The translations under genes were made by a program, and so were the position numbers. From contig CALGUD010000149.1 in assembly GCA_937901915.1 (NCBI GenBank), positions 1-64,000 on the forward strand: a stretch of DNA of 64,000 bases, in the 5' to 3' direction. The number at the start of each line of letters is the position of its first letter. Position 1 is the first letter of the stretch. Shown piece after piece: positions 18,433-27,272 of the stretch. The notes under the pieces were generated by a model. The model did not search any database, was not told the origin of the DNA, and saw only the letters and a list, made by a program, of their open reading frames with translations. The stretch comes from an uncultured Flavobacteriaceae bacterium (GTDB lineage: Bacteria > Bacteroidota > Bacteroidia > Flavobacteriales > Flavobacteriaceae).

Positions 18433-18756
18433 TTATTCATAAAACAATATCATCCCGGATTTGCTTTTGTAGCTCTCCTTCAGGATATTTTTAAGTTTGG
18501 TACAGGCATTAAATACTTCTAGGTTTTTTTTGTTAGCAGCCAATACTTCATCACAAAACAAAAGCAACTTTTCTACTTTGTCACTGCTAATTCTGTGGTC
18601 TTCAAAAGGTTTGATTTCTGCATCAATTTCTTTGCTATATGCAATTATTTTATCGAGATGTCTGAAATCATTAAGGGAAAGAGATGCGATATATCGCTCT
18701 TCATCAGGAGATTTAGGTGTGAATTCTGAATCTTTTATTTTATAATAATCTAACAT
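18433..18756 (-). CDS. Conserved small hypothetical protein
   Basis: A 107-residue, mostly helical, charged protein without signal peptide or membrane segment (MLDYYKIKDSEFTPKSPDEE at the start, KLKNILKESYKSKSG near the end). It has two cysteines (residues 69 and 85). I do not recognise a family. It stands alone between two convergent/tail regions with about 210 bases of non-coding DNA upstream. Confidence 0.6.
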   Translation of the reverse strand: MLDYYKIKDSEFTPKSPDEERYIASLSLNDFRHLDKIIAYSKEIDAEIKPFEDHRISSDKVEKLLLFCDEVLAANKKNLEVFNACTKLKNILKESYKSKSGMILFYE

Positions 18757-18910
18757 TGATTTCTTATCTTATAACGAAATTAATAAATGAGAGCTTTACA
18801 TACAATGATTTAGTGTTAATTAAATGACAATAGAAACGGAAAAGTTTCATTTTTTCTGGATAAATTTTCTTTCAAAAATTAATATTTAATATCGATTTTT
18901 TGTTCTTGAA

Positions 18911-18939
18911 CCCTACAAGGTTTTGAAACCCTTGTGGGG
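18911..18939. repeat. Palindromic intergenic element
   Basis: CCCTACAAGG (18911-18920) pairs with CCTTGTGGGG (18930-18939), ten pairs with one wobble, around a nine-base loop. It lies 30 bases past the leuB stop. There is no T run on either side, so it is not a classical terminator; it looks like a dispersed palindrome of the REP type. Confidence 0.5.
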
Positions 18940-18969
18940 ATATATTACATCTAAGAATGTCCGGATATA

Positions 18970-20085
18970 TTATATAATAGTAGACTGCCCGAAATCGATA
19001 TTTTCCTGGTTGTAGTTTATGTCGTCTGAGTTGGCAATATAATCGGCTATAAAGTTTCCAACTTTTTTGGTTCCGTTTTTACTTTTTTTATCAATATCGG
19101 AGGTTACTATATTGAGTTCTAATGCTCTTTCAACTGCTTTATGAATTGCCCGGGATTCGTCATGTAGTTTAAAATGCTCAAGCAGCATTGCAGCAGATAA
19201 AATGGAAGCAATAGGATTGGCTATGTCTTTCCCTTTAGCTTGCGGATATGAGCCGTGAATGGGTTCAAATAAGGCATTTTCGTCGCCTACTGAAGCAGAA
19301 GCCAATAGACCTATAGAGCCTGCTATCACACTTCCTTCGTCTGAAATTATATCTCCGAACATGTTTTCAGTTAGTATAACATCAAATTGTTTTGGATTTA
19401 AGATCATTTGCATGGCCGCATTATCAACATACAAACAGTCTAGTTCTACATCACTGTAACTTTTAGCGAGGTAAGTAACAGTTTTTCTCCATAACCTGGA
19501 GGTTTCCAATACATTGGCTTTATCTACAAGTGTGACTTTTTTTCTGCGACCTCTGGCGGTTTTAAAAGCCAAATGTGCAATGCGTTCTATTTCACTTTCG
19601 GAATATTCACACATATCGGATGCATGAGAACCATCGTCACTCAACTTTTTCTGACCAAAATAAATACCTCCTGTGAGCTCCCGGTAAATTACAAAGTCTA
19701 CACCCTCAATATTGTCTTTTTTAAGGGGTGATTTTTCAATAAGGGTAGGATATGATTTTATAGGGCGTATATTAGCATACAAGCCCAGCGATTTGCGTAT
19801 AGACAGTAAGCCATCTTCGGGGCGTACTTTTGCCTCCGGATCATTATCGTACTTAGGGTCACCAATAGCCCCAAACAGAACAGCGTCATTTTTAAGACAT
19901 AGTTGTATAGTTTTATCAGGTAGAGGATTTCCGGTTTTTTCAATCGCGGCAGCACCCACTAATGCTTCGTGAAAATGGAATGTATGATTGAATGTTTCTC
20001 CCACGGCTTTTAATACTTTAACTGCCTGCCTGGTTACCTCAGGACCAATTCCGTCACCTGCCAGAACAGTTATATTAAGTATCAT
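18970..20085 (-). CDS. leuB: 3-isopropylmalate dehydrogenase
   Basis: LeuB oxidises and decarboxylates 3-isopropylmalate to 2-oxoisocaproate (third step of leucine synthesis, NAD-dependent). The 371-residue protein shows VLAGDGIGPEVT, the substrate helix with SIRKSLGLYANIRPIKSYP, FVIYRELTGGIYFG, DKANVLETSRLWRK, and LTENMFGDIISDEGS (Asp metal ligands). It starts 10 bases after the leuA stop, so leuA-leuB form an operon. leuC and leuD are not adjacent. Confidence 0.95.
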   Translation of the reverse strand: MILNITVLAGDGIGPEVTRQAVKVLKAVGETFNHTFHFHEALVGAAAIEKTGNPLPDKTIQLCLKNDAVLFGAIGDPKYDNDPEAKVRPEDGLLSIRKSLGLYANIRPIKSYPTLIEKSPLKKDNIEGVDFVIYRELTGGIYFGQKKLSDDGSHASDMCEYSESEIERIAHLAFKTARGRRKKVTLVDKANVLETSRLWRKTVTYLAKSYSDVELDCLYVDNAAMQMILNPKQFDVILTENMFGDIISDEGSVIAGSIGLLASASVGDENALFEPIHGSYPQAKGKDIANPIASILSAAMLLEHFKLHDESRAIHKAVERALELNIVTSDIDKKSKNGTKKVGNFIADYIANSDDINYNQENIDFGQSTII

Positions 20086-20095
20086 AAGCGGGGGT

Positions 20096-21262
20096 TTAGT
20101 TAAAGTTTAAAAGCTTACTTGCTTCGATTATTTCATGAATATCCTTATCATTGATTTCCTTTTTATTATCAGCAAATTTTACAAATTCCTCATACACAAT
20201 ATCCAATTGAAGTTTTGTTAACTCGTAACCTACCTTTTTGGCCCGGTAAGCTAAAGCTGCACGTCCACTCCTTGCCGTAAGTACAATTGCGGATTCGGTT
20301 ACCCCAACATCTGCAGGATCTATGATTTCATAGGTTTCCCGGTTTTTAATAACACCATCCTGATGAATACCTGAACTGTGTGCAAATGCATTTGCGCCAA
20401 CAATGGCTTTATTTGGCTGTACTGGCATACCCATACTTTCGGATACCAGTTTGCTGGTAGAATATAATAGTTGTGAATTGATTCGTGTATCCAAGCCTAA
20501 AGTGGGGTGCTGGCGAAGTACCATGACTACTTCTTCCAGGGCTGTATTTCCGGCACGTTCTCCGATACCGTTTATAGTACATTCTATTTGCCTTGCTCCA
20601 TTTCTTACACCCGAAATTGAATTCGCAGTGGCTAACCCGAGGTCATTGTGGCAGTGGCACGAAAGAATAGCTTTTTCAATGCCTTTTACATTTTCTTTTA
20701 AATATTTAATTTTCTCTCCGTATTCTTCAGGTAAGCAATAGCCTGTAGTGTCAGGAATATTTAACACAGTTGCCCCGGCCCTGACGACAGCTTCGCAGAC
20801 TCGGGCAAGGAATTCATTATCCGTACGGCCGGCATCTTCGGCATAAAACTCTACATCCTCAACAAATGTTTTTGCATATTTCACTGCATCGACAGCACGT
20901 TCTATAATTTTTTCTTTAGTTGTATTAAATTTAAATTGAATATGAGAGTCTGAAGTGCCTATACCGGTGTGGATGCGTGGCCTTTTTGCATATTTAAGCG
21001 CTTCAGCAGCAACTTCAATATCTTTTTTTACGGACCGGGTGAGTCCGCATACTGCAGCGTTTTTAACGAGTTTAGATATTTCTTCTACGGATTTAAAATC
21101 ACCGGGGCTTGAAATAGGAAAACCTGCTTCAATGATATCAACGCCAAGCATATCCAGTCTTTCTGCAATGACTAATTTTTGCTCGGTATTTAATTTACAT
21201 CCGGGAACTTGTTCGCCGTCTCTTAAGGTTGTATCAAATATTTGGACCAGATCTTTATTCAT
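20096..21262 (-). CDS. leuA: 2-isopropylmalate synthase, short form
   Basis: LeuA condenses acetyl-CoA with 2-oxoisovalerate, the committed step of leucine synthesis. The 388-residue TIM barrel shows DTTLRDGEQVPGCKL at the start, metal ligands in HCHNDLGLATAN (His203 and His205), and GIGERAGNTALEEV. It ends soon after the linker region (SGIHQDGVIKNRETYEIIDP and a helical tail), so the roughly 120-residue leucine-binding regulatory domain of long LeuA proteins is missing. Homocitrate or citramalate synthases are relatives, but the leuB partner favours LeuA. A TATCTTTG box on the minus strand (21381-21374) may be its -7 element. Confidence 0.92.
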   Translation of the reverse strand: MNKDLVQIFDTTLRDGEQVPGCKLNTEQKLVIAERLDMLGVDIIEAGFPISSPGDFKSVEEISKLVKNAAVCGLTRSVKKDIEVAAEALKYAKRPRIHTGIGTSDSHIQFKFNTTKEKIIERAVDAVKYAKTFVEDVEFYAEDAGRTDNEFLARVCEAVVRAGATVLNIPDTTGYCLPEEYGEKIKYLKENVKGIEKAILSCHCHNDLGLATANSISGVRNGARQIECTINGIGERAGNTALEEVVMVLRQHPTLGLDTRINSQLLYSTSKLVSESMGMPVQPNKAIVGANAFAHSSGIHQDGVIKNRETYEIIDPADVGVTESAIVLTARSGRAALAYRAKKVGYELTKLQLDIVYEEFVKFADNKKEINDKDIHEIIEASKLLNFN

Positions 21263-21415
21263 CTTGAATTTTTAACGTAATTTGAACTTTCTTATACGAA
21301 TTTATATTTTGTGTTCTTAAAAAGCTAACTTCGGTTATCTTTTTTACAATGCTTAATTAAAATAGATGATTTACAAAGATATGAAAATCAAAGTTTTAAT
21401 GACTATTTTTTTACA

Positions 21416-22960
21416 ATGACAAGTACCCAAAAAGATACATTATTCATCCTTATAAAATCACTATCCAAGTCCGAAAAAAGGCAATTTAAGCTTTATGTAA
21501 ACCGACTTGGCGTAAATGCCGATGCCAAATTTCTGGCCCTTTTTAATCTTCTAGAAAAAATGAATGATTATAATGAAGCTGAAATATTAGGTAGCGGTAT
21601 TGTAAAGAAACAACAATTATCCAACTTAAAAGCACATTTATACAAACAAATTTTAGTAAGCTTAAGGCTTAATCCCGTAAATCAGAACATCCGTATCCAA
21701 ATACGCGAACAACTTGATTTTGCTACAATACTTTACCATAAAGGCCTGTATAAGCAAAGTCTTAAAATATTGGACAAAGCCAAAACCATGGCTATTGAAA
21801 ATGAAGAGAAAGTTATTGCATATGAAATAGTAGAACTTGAAAAGGTTATTGAAACTCAATATATTACAAGGAGTATTAGTGGAAGGGCAGACGAACTGGC
21901 TATACAGGCAAAGGAATTGAGTATGCAAAACGTTATTGCCAGCAAACTTTCTAATTTATCCCTGCAATTATACGGAGTGATGCTAAAATTCGGCTATGTA
22001 AAAAGTGACGAGGAATTTAAATGGGTAACCAGCTATTTTAATGCAAGAATGCCTCAGTTTACTATGGAAGAATTGGGTTTCAGGGAAAAACTTTGGCTGT
22101 ATAAAGCACATTTGTGGTATAGCTTTTTAACACAGGATTTTCTTTCCTGCTATAAGTATTCAAGCAAGTGGGTAGACCTTTTTTACGAGAATCAGGAAAT
22201 GATTTATTTAAACCCTGTTTTTTTTCTTAAGGGGAATAATTATTTGTTAGAATCGCTTTATTATATCAAATACAGGTCACAGTTTAAAGAATCCCTTGCA
22301 CGGTTAGAAGAAACGATTATAGATGAGAGATTTCCAAAAAATGATAACCTTGAAGTTCTTTCATTTCTCTATATAAACAGCAATAAATTTAATTTGCACT
22401 TTCTTGAAGGCTCTTTTGAAGAAGGCTTATACATGGAAAGCACTGTTTTAAAAGGATTGAAGCAGCATAAAAATAAAATAGATGAGCATCATGTAATGGT
22501 ATTCTACTATAAAATTGCATGCCTATATTTCGGATTGGGTGATAACCGCACCTGTATTTCTTACCTCAAAAAGATTATTGACAACAGAAACCTTACTATG
22601 CGGGAAGACCTGATGTGTTTTGCACGTGTATTGAGTCTCGTGGCACATTATGAGGCAGGAATGGATTATCATCTGGAAGTACAGTTAAAAAGCACCTATA
22701 AGTTTTTATTAAAAATGAATGACCTGCATGAGGTACAAAAGGAAATGATAAAATTCTTAAGGAATCTTGGCAATATTTACCCGCATGAATTAAAAAGTGA
22801 ATTTAAAAAATTACACAGTCGTTTAAAGAAGTATGAAGACCATCCTTACGAAAAACGTGCATTTCTTTATTTAGATATTATATCGTGGTTGGAAAGTAAA
22901 ATAGAAAATAAGCCCGTTGGTGATATAATAAAGGAAAAGGCAAAGGAACTGATCCGGTAA
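21416..22960 (+). CDS. Helical-repeat (TPR-like) protein of unknown function
   Basis: A 514-residue, nearly all-helical cytoplasmic protein with no signal peptide. The N-terminus MTSTQKDTLFILIKSLSKSEKRQFKLYVNR resembles a conserved Bacteroidota family split over pairs of helices; several helix pairs (for example around 110-125, ILYHKGLYKQSLKILDKAK, and 365-385) look TPR-like. It is divergent from leuA and is followed four bases later by a transporter gene, so those two are co-transcribed. Role unknown; a protein-interaction scaffold is plausible. Confidence 0.75.
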   Translation: MTSTQKDTLFILIKSLSKSEKRQFKLYVNRLGVNADAKFLALFNLLEKMNDYNEAEILGSGIVKKQQLSNLKAHLYKQILVSLRLNPVNQNIRIQIREQLDFATILYHKGLYKQSLKILDKAKTMAIENEEKVIAYEIVELEKVIETQYITRSISGRADELAIQAKELSMQNVIASKLSNLSLQLYGVMLKFGYVKSDEEFKWVTSYFNARMPQFTMEELGFREKLWLYKAHLWYSFLTQDFLSCYKYSSKWVDLFYENQEMIYLNPVFFLKGNNYLLESLYYIKYRSQFKESLARLEETIIDERFPKNDNLEVLSFLYINSNKFNLHFLEGSFEEGLYMESTVLKGLKQHKNKIDEHHVMVFYYKIACLYFGLGDNRTCISYLKKIIDNRNLTMREDLMCFARVLSLVAHYEAGMDYHLEVQLKSTYKFLLKMNDLHEVQKEMIKFLRNLGNIYPHELKSEFKKLHSRLKKYEDHPYEKRAFLYLDIISWLESKIENKPVGDIIKEKAKELIR

Positions 22961-22964
22961 ATTC

Positions 22965-23873
22965 ATGCAAAAAAAAATTACTTTATCACGCTTTATTGAA
23001 TTTTACACAGCAATACTTATTATAAGTACTTCAGGTGCTCTGGGCAGGTATATTAAATTACCTCCGGAACTTACAATCTTTTGGAGAGCTGTTTTAGCAG
23101 CTATTCTTCTTTATGTGTTTTGCAGGTGGAAAAAGTATAGTCTAAAAATTTACAGTAAAGCGGATCTAGGCAAAATTGCCCTAGGAGGAATTCTTTTTGG
23201 TGGTCATTGGATCACCTATTTTTATGCATTACAACTCTCTAATGTTGCAATAGGTATGTTATCCATTTATACCTACCCCGTACTCACGTCCTTTCTGGAA
23301 CCGGTTATTTTGAAAACAAAATTTAAAATGTATCATTTTGGGTTGGGGGTTTTGGTTTTAATTGGTATTTATTTTTTAGTACCTGATTTTAGCTTTGACA
23401 ATCGGTACACTCAAGCTGTAGGATTTGGTGTTTTTTCTGCATTATGTTATTCACTACGTAATATACTTATGAAACCTAAAGTTGAAAAGTATAATGGCTT
23501 TTCATTGATGTTCTACCAGGTTTTTATCATCAGTATTTTATTATTTCCTTTACTGTTTGTATATGGCACTCCAGGACTTACGGAAAATTGGATTCCTTTA
23601 GCTACACTGGCTTTATTTACAACATGTGTGGGGCATACGTTATTTTTAATGAGTTTCAGGCATTTTTCAATTACAACGGCAAGTATTATGAGCAGTATGC
23701 AGCCTGTTTTCGGAATATTAATAGCCTTAATTTTTCTAAAAGAATACCCTTCTCTAATCACCCTGATTGGTGGGGGTTTAATTTTAGCGGCAGTAATAAT
23801 AGAAGGGGTCGTTTCCTATAAAACTACAAACAGGCATCCCAAACAGGATCCGGTGGAGGAGGAGCTACAATAA
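22965..23873 (+). CDS. EamA/DMT-family transporter
   Basis: A 302-residue inner-membrane permease with ten predicted helices in two EamA repeats (about 10-140 and 150-285). Family signs are ISTSGALGRY, FWRAVLAAILL, GGHWITYFYALQLSNVAIGML and, in the second repeat, TTASIMSSMQPVFGILIALIFL. DMT transporters move small metabolites (amino acids, nucleosides, drugs), usually outward; the substrate is unknown. The last 50 bases overlap the convergent rRNA/tRNA pseudouridine synthase gene. Confidence 0.9.
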   Translation: MQKKITLSRFIEFYTAILIISTSGALGRYIKLPPELTIFWRAVLAAILLYVFCRWKKYSLKIYSKADLGKIALGGILFGGHWITYFYALQLSNVAIGMLSIYTYPVLTSFLEPVILKTKFKMYHFGLGVLVLIGIYFLVPDFSFDNRYTQAVGFGVFSALCYSLRNILMKPKVEKYNGFSLMFYQVFIISILLFPLLFVYGTPGLTENWIPLATLALFTTCVGHTLFLMSFRHFSITTASIMSSMQPVFGILIALIFLKEYPSLITLIGGGLILAAVIIEGVVSYKTTNRHPKQDPVEEELQ

Positions 23874-24576
23874 CCAGGTTTTCTTTTTTTACAGGGTGAA
23901 TAAACTCCAGTTTCCTGGCATGTAAATGAATACCTGCATTCGAATTACTTCGGTCAAAACCATATTTTAAATCTCCTTTTATTGGGCACCCGATAGTTGC
24001 TAACTGAGTTCGTATCTGGTGATGCCTTCCGGTTTGTAAATTGATTTCCAATAAAAAATAAGAGTCTAGTTTTTTAATAATCTTATAATCCAGGATAGCT
24101 TTTTTACTTTCCGGAACCTCTTTTGGATAGGGGGTGGATTTATTATTTTTCGGATTCTTTTTCAACCAGTGAATCAGGGTATCTGCATCTTTAGGCGGTT
24201 TATTTTTTACAACGGCCCAATATGTTTTTTTAGCCTCCTTTTCTTTGAAAAGCTTATTTAAACGAGGTAAGGCTTTTGATGTTTTAGCAAATAGTACAAT
24301 ACCGCTGGTAGGCCTATCCAGTCGGTGTACCACACCCAGGTATACATTACCCGGCTTATTATATTTATCGGCAATATATTCTTTTACTACTTCGCTTAAA
24401 GGTTTATCACCTGTTTTATCCCCCTGTACAATATCTCCCACACGCTTGTTTATAATAATAAGGTGATTATCTTCAAACAGGACCTGAAGATTATTTTTTT
24501 GACTTTGATTTGGATTTAGCTTTTGTTTTTGGCTTGGATTTTGGTTCAGCTTGTTTTTCTTTATAGGGTCCATCAA
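23824..24576 (-). CDS. RluA-family pseudouridine synthase
   Basis: A 250-residue pseudouridine synthase. The catalytic Asp87 is in HRLDRPTSGIVLF, and LEINLQTGRHHQIRTQLA and GDLKYG follow. It isomerises uridines in rRNA or tRNA; the target cannot be told. The conserved domain begins only at about residue 28 (NNLQVLFEDNHLIIINKR). Residues 1-27 are a low-complexity Asn/Gln/Lys stretch that overlaps the 3' end of the upstream gene by 86 bases in another frame, because no ATG exists nearer the domain. The 3' end overlaps a convergent transporter gene by 50 bases. Confidence 0.9.
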   Translation of the reverse strand: MMDPIKKNKLNQNPSQKQKLNPNQSQKNNLQVLFEDNHLIIINKRVGDIVQGDKTGDKPLSEVVKEYIADKYNKPGNVYLGVVHRLDRPTSGIVLFAKTSKALPRLNKLFKEKEAKKTYWAVVKNKPPKDADTLIHWLKKNPKNNKSTPYPKEVPESKKAILDYKIIKKLDSYFLLEINLQTGRHHQIRTQLATIGCPIKGDLKYGFDRSNSNAGIHLHARKLEFIHPVKKENLVIVAPPPPDPVWDACL

Positions 24577-25600
24577 TTTCTAACATGTTCCAAACATCGT
24601 TGTTTTTATATTGAGCAACAACATCATCAAATTTCATATTTACAGCTTCTTTTAAATAGGAATCCTTTCCTTTAAAAATTATAATAGAATCGTTGCAAAT
24701 AAGTAAATCAAAATCTTGTTTGGTGGTTAATATTGTATCTACTTTTAATTCATACTCATTAAAAACTTCATCATTGAGTGGTGTATAAACCAAAGACCTG
24801 CTTTTGTATGTAAGTGATATTTTATTATTTCGGTATTTGTATGAGCCTGTATAATAATCCATATCGGGCATACAGTAAAAGCTTTCAATAAATTTGTCAT
24901 TATCAAGGAATATTATAGAGCCAGTCCCACAATCGCATTCACAGCCAACGCTACAGTCTTTTTCAAAAAGAGTAATTCCCAGGTCAAATACTTTATGCTT
25001 TATTTCAGCTAATTGTAATGAATCAATAGTTATAAAAAACTTTAATTCAATGTTTTTATCCCTTCTTATAGAGTCGTTTAATTCATACACTTTAAAATTA
25101 TTATTTACATATTTTCCTCTTGAAATTAAAGAATCAGTATGGAAAGTGGTATAGCCGCCTATTTCAAATTTTCCGTCATAATCAACATCACCAAAAATTT
25201 CTCCTGAAACGTTTTCTGTAATACCATAATATTCAATTTTGTCCATTTCCTTTTTAAAAATCAGGTATTTATTTGGATTGAGGGAATCATCAAGTTTAAA
25301 AATAAAAAGGTTTGAATAAATTTCGCATATTTTATCCTGGTAACCAATTATATTTTCTTTTTCGGATTTATAATTAAAAAGACTAACAGAGTCATTAATC
25401 ATAAAATCGATTTCGTTGTATAAGTATGAAGGCACCTGGTGTGTGGTATCTATTGGAGAAGTTAATTTAATTACTAAATCATTTGTGTTTTGGGAAATAG
25501 ACTTAACAGTTTCTTTTTTTATGTCTGTTTGTTTCTTCTGGAAGTAGTCGCAACCGGAGAATAGGGTGCTGAAAATCAAAATAAAAAGAAATTGCTTCAT
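24491..25600 (-). CDS. Secreted lipoprotein with Cys cluster, unknown function
   Basis: A 369-residue lipoprotein: leader ending STLFSGC (Cys16), then a mostly beta body. A Cys-dense loop, CSVGCECDCGTG (about residues 216-227), and a nearby Cys-Met (FYCMPDMDYYTG) could bind metal or form disulfides. The stretch GDVDYDGKFEIGGY resembles a calcium-binding-like or repeat turn. The C-terminus is a Lys/Ser/Pro-rich low-complexity tail (about 345-369) that overlaps the next gene. It sits between panB and the pseudouridine synthase. I do not recognise a family. Confidence 0.7.
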   Translation of the reverse strand: MKQFLFILIFSTLFSGCDYFQKKQTDIKKETVKSISQNTNDLVIKLTSPIDTTHQVPSYLYNEIDFMINDSVSLFNYKSEKENIIGYQDKICEIYSNLFIFKLDDSLNPNKYLIFKKEMDKIEYYGITENVSGEIFGDVDYDGKFEIGGYTTFHTDSLISRGKYVNNNFKVYELNDSIRRDKNIELKFFITIDSLQLAEIKHKVFDLGITLFEKDCSVGCECDCGTGSIIFLDNDKFIESFYCMPDMDYYTGSYKYRNNKISLTYKSRSLVYTPLNDEVFNEYELKVDTILTTKQDFDLLICNDSIIIFKGKDSYLKEAVNMKFDDVVAQYKNNDVWNMLEIDGPYKEKQAEPKSKPKTKAKSKSKSKK

Positions 25601-25641
25601 AAATAGTAGGTTTTTGGTTACGGTAGCAAAGATAACTAAAA

Positions 25642-26460
25642 TTAATATTGCTCCTTCTCATTTGGGAAATCTAATGATTTGACATCAGTAACATATTGGG
25701 AAATGGCCTGGGTCATATCTTCATATAAATTCATGTACCTGCGCAGAAACCTGGGACTGAATTCGTGTGTAATGCCTAAAAGATCATGAAGTACCAAAAC
25801 CTGTCCGTCTACTCCGTTACCCGCACCAATTCCAATAACTGGTATTGAGACACTATCGGCAACTTCTTTGGCAAGCATGGCAGGAATTTTTTCCAATACA
25901 ATGGCAAAACACCCGATTCTTTCAAGTAATTTAGCATCCTCTTTTAGTTTGTCAGCCTCTTGTTCTTCCTTAGCTCGTACTGTATAAGTGCCAAATTTAT
26001 AAATAGATTGGGGAGTTAACCCGAGGTGTCCCATAACCGGTATGCCGGCATTTAATATTTTTTTTACGGACTCTTTTATTTCTTTGCCTCCTTCCATCTT
26101 GACTGCATGGCCGCCACTTTCCTTCATAATACGGATGGCAGAACGCAAAGCTTCTTTTGGGTCAGACTGGTAACTTCCGAACGGAAGGTCTACAACAACC
26201 AAAGCCCTGTTTATACCTCTTATTACTGATGAGGCATGATAAATCATCTGATCGAGAGTAATAGGGAGAGTAGTTTCGTGTCCGGCCATTACATTACTGG
26301 CAGAATCACCTACAAGTATTACATCAACGCCGGATCCGTCTACAATTTTTGCCATGGAATAATCATAAGCGGTAAGCATGGAGATCTTTTCTCCGTTTTG
26401 CTTCATATCAACTAAAGATTTTACCGTAACTCTCTTGTACTCGTTTTTTGCAACAGACAT
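25642..26460 (-). CDS. panB: 3-methyl-2-oxobutanoate hydroxymethyltransferase
   Basis: PanB makes ketopantoate from 2-oxoisovalerate and methylene-tetrahydrofolate, the first step of pantothenate and CoA synthesis. The 272-residue enzyme has the metal-binding loop VGDSASNVMAGHETT, VVVDLPFGSYQ, GGHAVKMEGG, PVMGHLGLTPQSIY and the catalytic Glu in IVLEKIPAMLAKEV. The ATG at 26460 (MSVAKNEYKRVTVKSL) is preferred to the one at 26469. It shares its substrate 2-oxoisovalerate with LeuA, encoded about 4 kb to the left. No other pan genes are seen. Confidence 0.95.
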   Translation of the reverse strand: MSVAKNEYKRVTVKSLVDMKQNGEKISMLTAYDYSMAKIVDGSGVDVILVGDSASNVMAGHETTLPITLDQMIYHASSVIRGINRALVVVDLPFGSYQSDPKEALRSAIRIMKESGGHAVKMEGGKEIKESVKKILNAGIPVMGHLGLTPQSIYKFGTYTVRAKEEQEADKLKEDAKLLERIGCFAIVLEKIPAMLAKEVADSVSIPVIGIGAGNGVDGQVLVLHDLLGITHEFSPRFLRRYMNLYEDMTQAISQYVTDVKSLDFPNEKEQY

Positions 26461-26558
26461 GACTTTCATTTTAACTACAACAAATGTAATGGTTTTGGCA
26501 AACTTTTCTTTAATTGCAATATTAAAACATTGTATTGTACGTTACATATTAAATTAAA

Positions 26559-27047
26559 ATGATCATGAGACATGCCTTTGTTATTATTACTATGTTAGTT
26601 TCTTTAACCTCATTTTCACAACGAAAGGCGGAGTATGATACACATAATGAGCAAAAAAAAGAAGTAAAACAGGCTATCATGAAATTTTTTGAAGGATTTC
26701 ACTCCGGGGATACATCTGCAATAAATAAAACTATTCATAAAGACCTTATTTTGCAGACAGTATTTAAGGATGAACAAGGTAACGATAAACTGCACCAGGA
26801 AGAAACAGATAAATTTTTAAATGCGATCGCAAACAGGCCTTCTACAGAACGTTGGGATGAGCGTTTGCTTCTGTTCAATATTCAATTAGACGGAAATATG
26901 GCCAATGTATGGACACCTTATGAATTCTGGTACAATGAGAAGTTTAGTCATTGTGGGGTTAATTCTTTTCAGCTCATGAATGAAAATGGTACCTGGAAAA
27001 TATTTCATTTAGTTGATACTCGTAGAAAAGAGGGGTGCCTGGATTAA
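26559..27047 (+). CDS. Secreted NTF2-like (SnoaL/DUF4440-type) protein
   Basis: A 162-residue protein with a signal peptide (about 1-22, ending TSFSQ) and an NTF2-like alpha-beta cone: KQAIMKFFEGFHSGDTSAINKTIHKDLILQTVF, then MANVWTPYEFWYNEKFSHCGVNSFQLMNENGTWKIFHL in pieces. Such folds serve as enzymes or binding proteins; no catalytic residues can be assigned. It is divergent from panB and stands alone. Confidence 0.75.
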   Translation: MIMRHAFVIITMLVSLTSFSQRKAEYDTHNEQKKEVKQAIMKFFEGFHSGDTSAINKTIHKDLILQTVFKDEQGNDKLHQEETDKFLNAIANRPSTERWDERLLLFNIQLDGNMANVWTPYEFWYNEKFSHCGVNSFQLMNENGTWKIFHLVDTRRKEGCLD

Positions 27048-27080
27048 CCACATAGTTTATCAATTTTGATGTTTTATCAT

Positions 27081-27272
27081 TTATTTATTATCAAAAATAT
27101 CTTCAATAGATAACTTAAACAAATTAGCCAATTTAAATGCAAGGGGTAAGCTGGGGTCAAATTTACCTTTTTCAATGGCATTTACCGTTTGTCTTGATAC
27201 AGAAAGCTCATCGGCTAGTTGAGCCTGCGTCATATTATGTTCTGACCTCAATTCTTTAATTCTGTTTTTCAT
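27081..27272 (-). CDS. Small XRE-family HTH repressor
   Basis: A 63-residue transcription regulator consisting only of a Cro/CI-type helix-turn-helix: NMTQAQLADELSVSRQTVNAIEKGKFDPSLPLAFKLANLF (helices about 14-50, given in outline). Its start overlaps the end of the upstream membrane-protein gene by four bases. Small repressors paired with a multi-helix membrane protein typically repress their own operon; two copies of a 15-base element flanking a promoter box upstream of the pair fit this. Confidence 0.85.
   Translation of the reverse strand: MKNRIKELRSEHNMTQAQLADELSVSRQTVNAIEKGKFDPSLPLAFKLANLFKLSIEDIFDNK

Noticed and set aside
18970..19030. leuB transcription terminator
   Set aside because: The only hairpin nearby (18911-18939) has no T-run, so I list it as a palindromic repeat instead.
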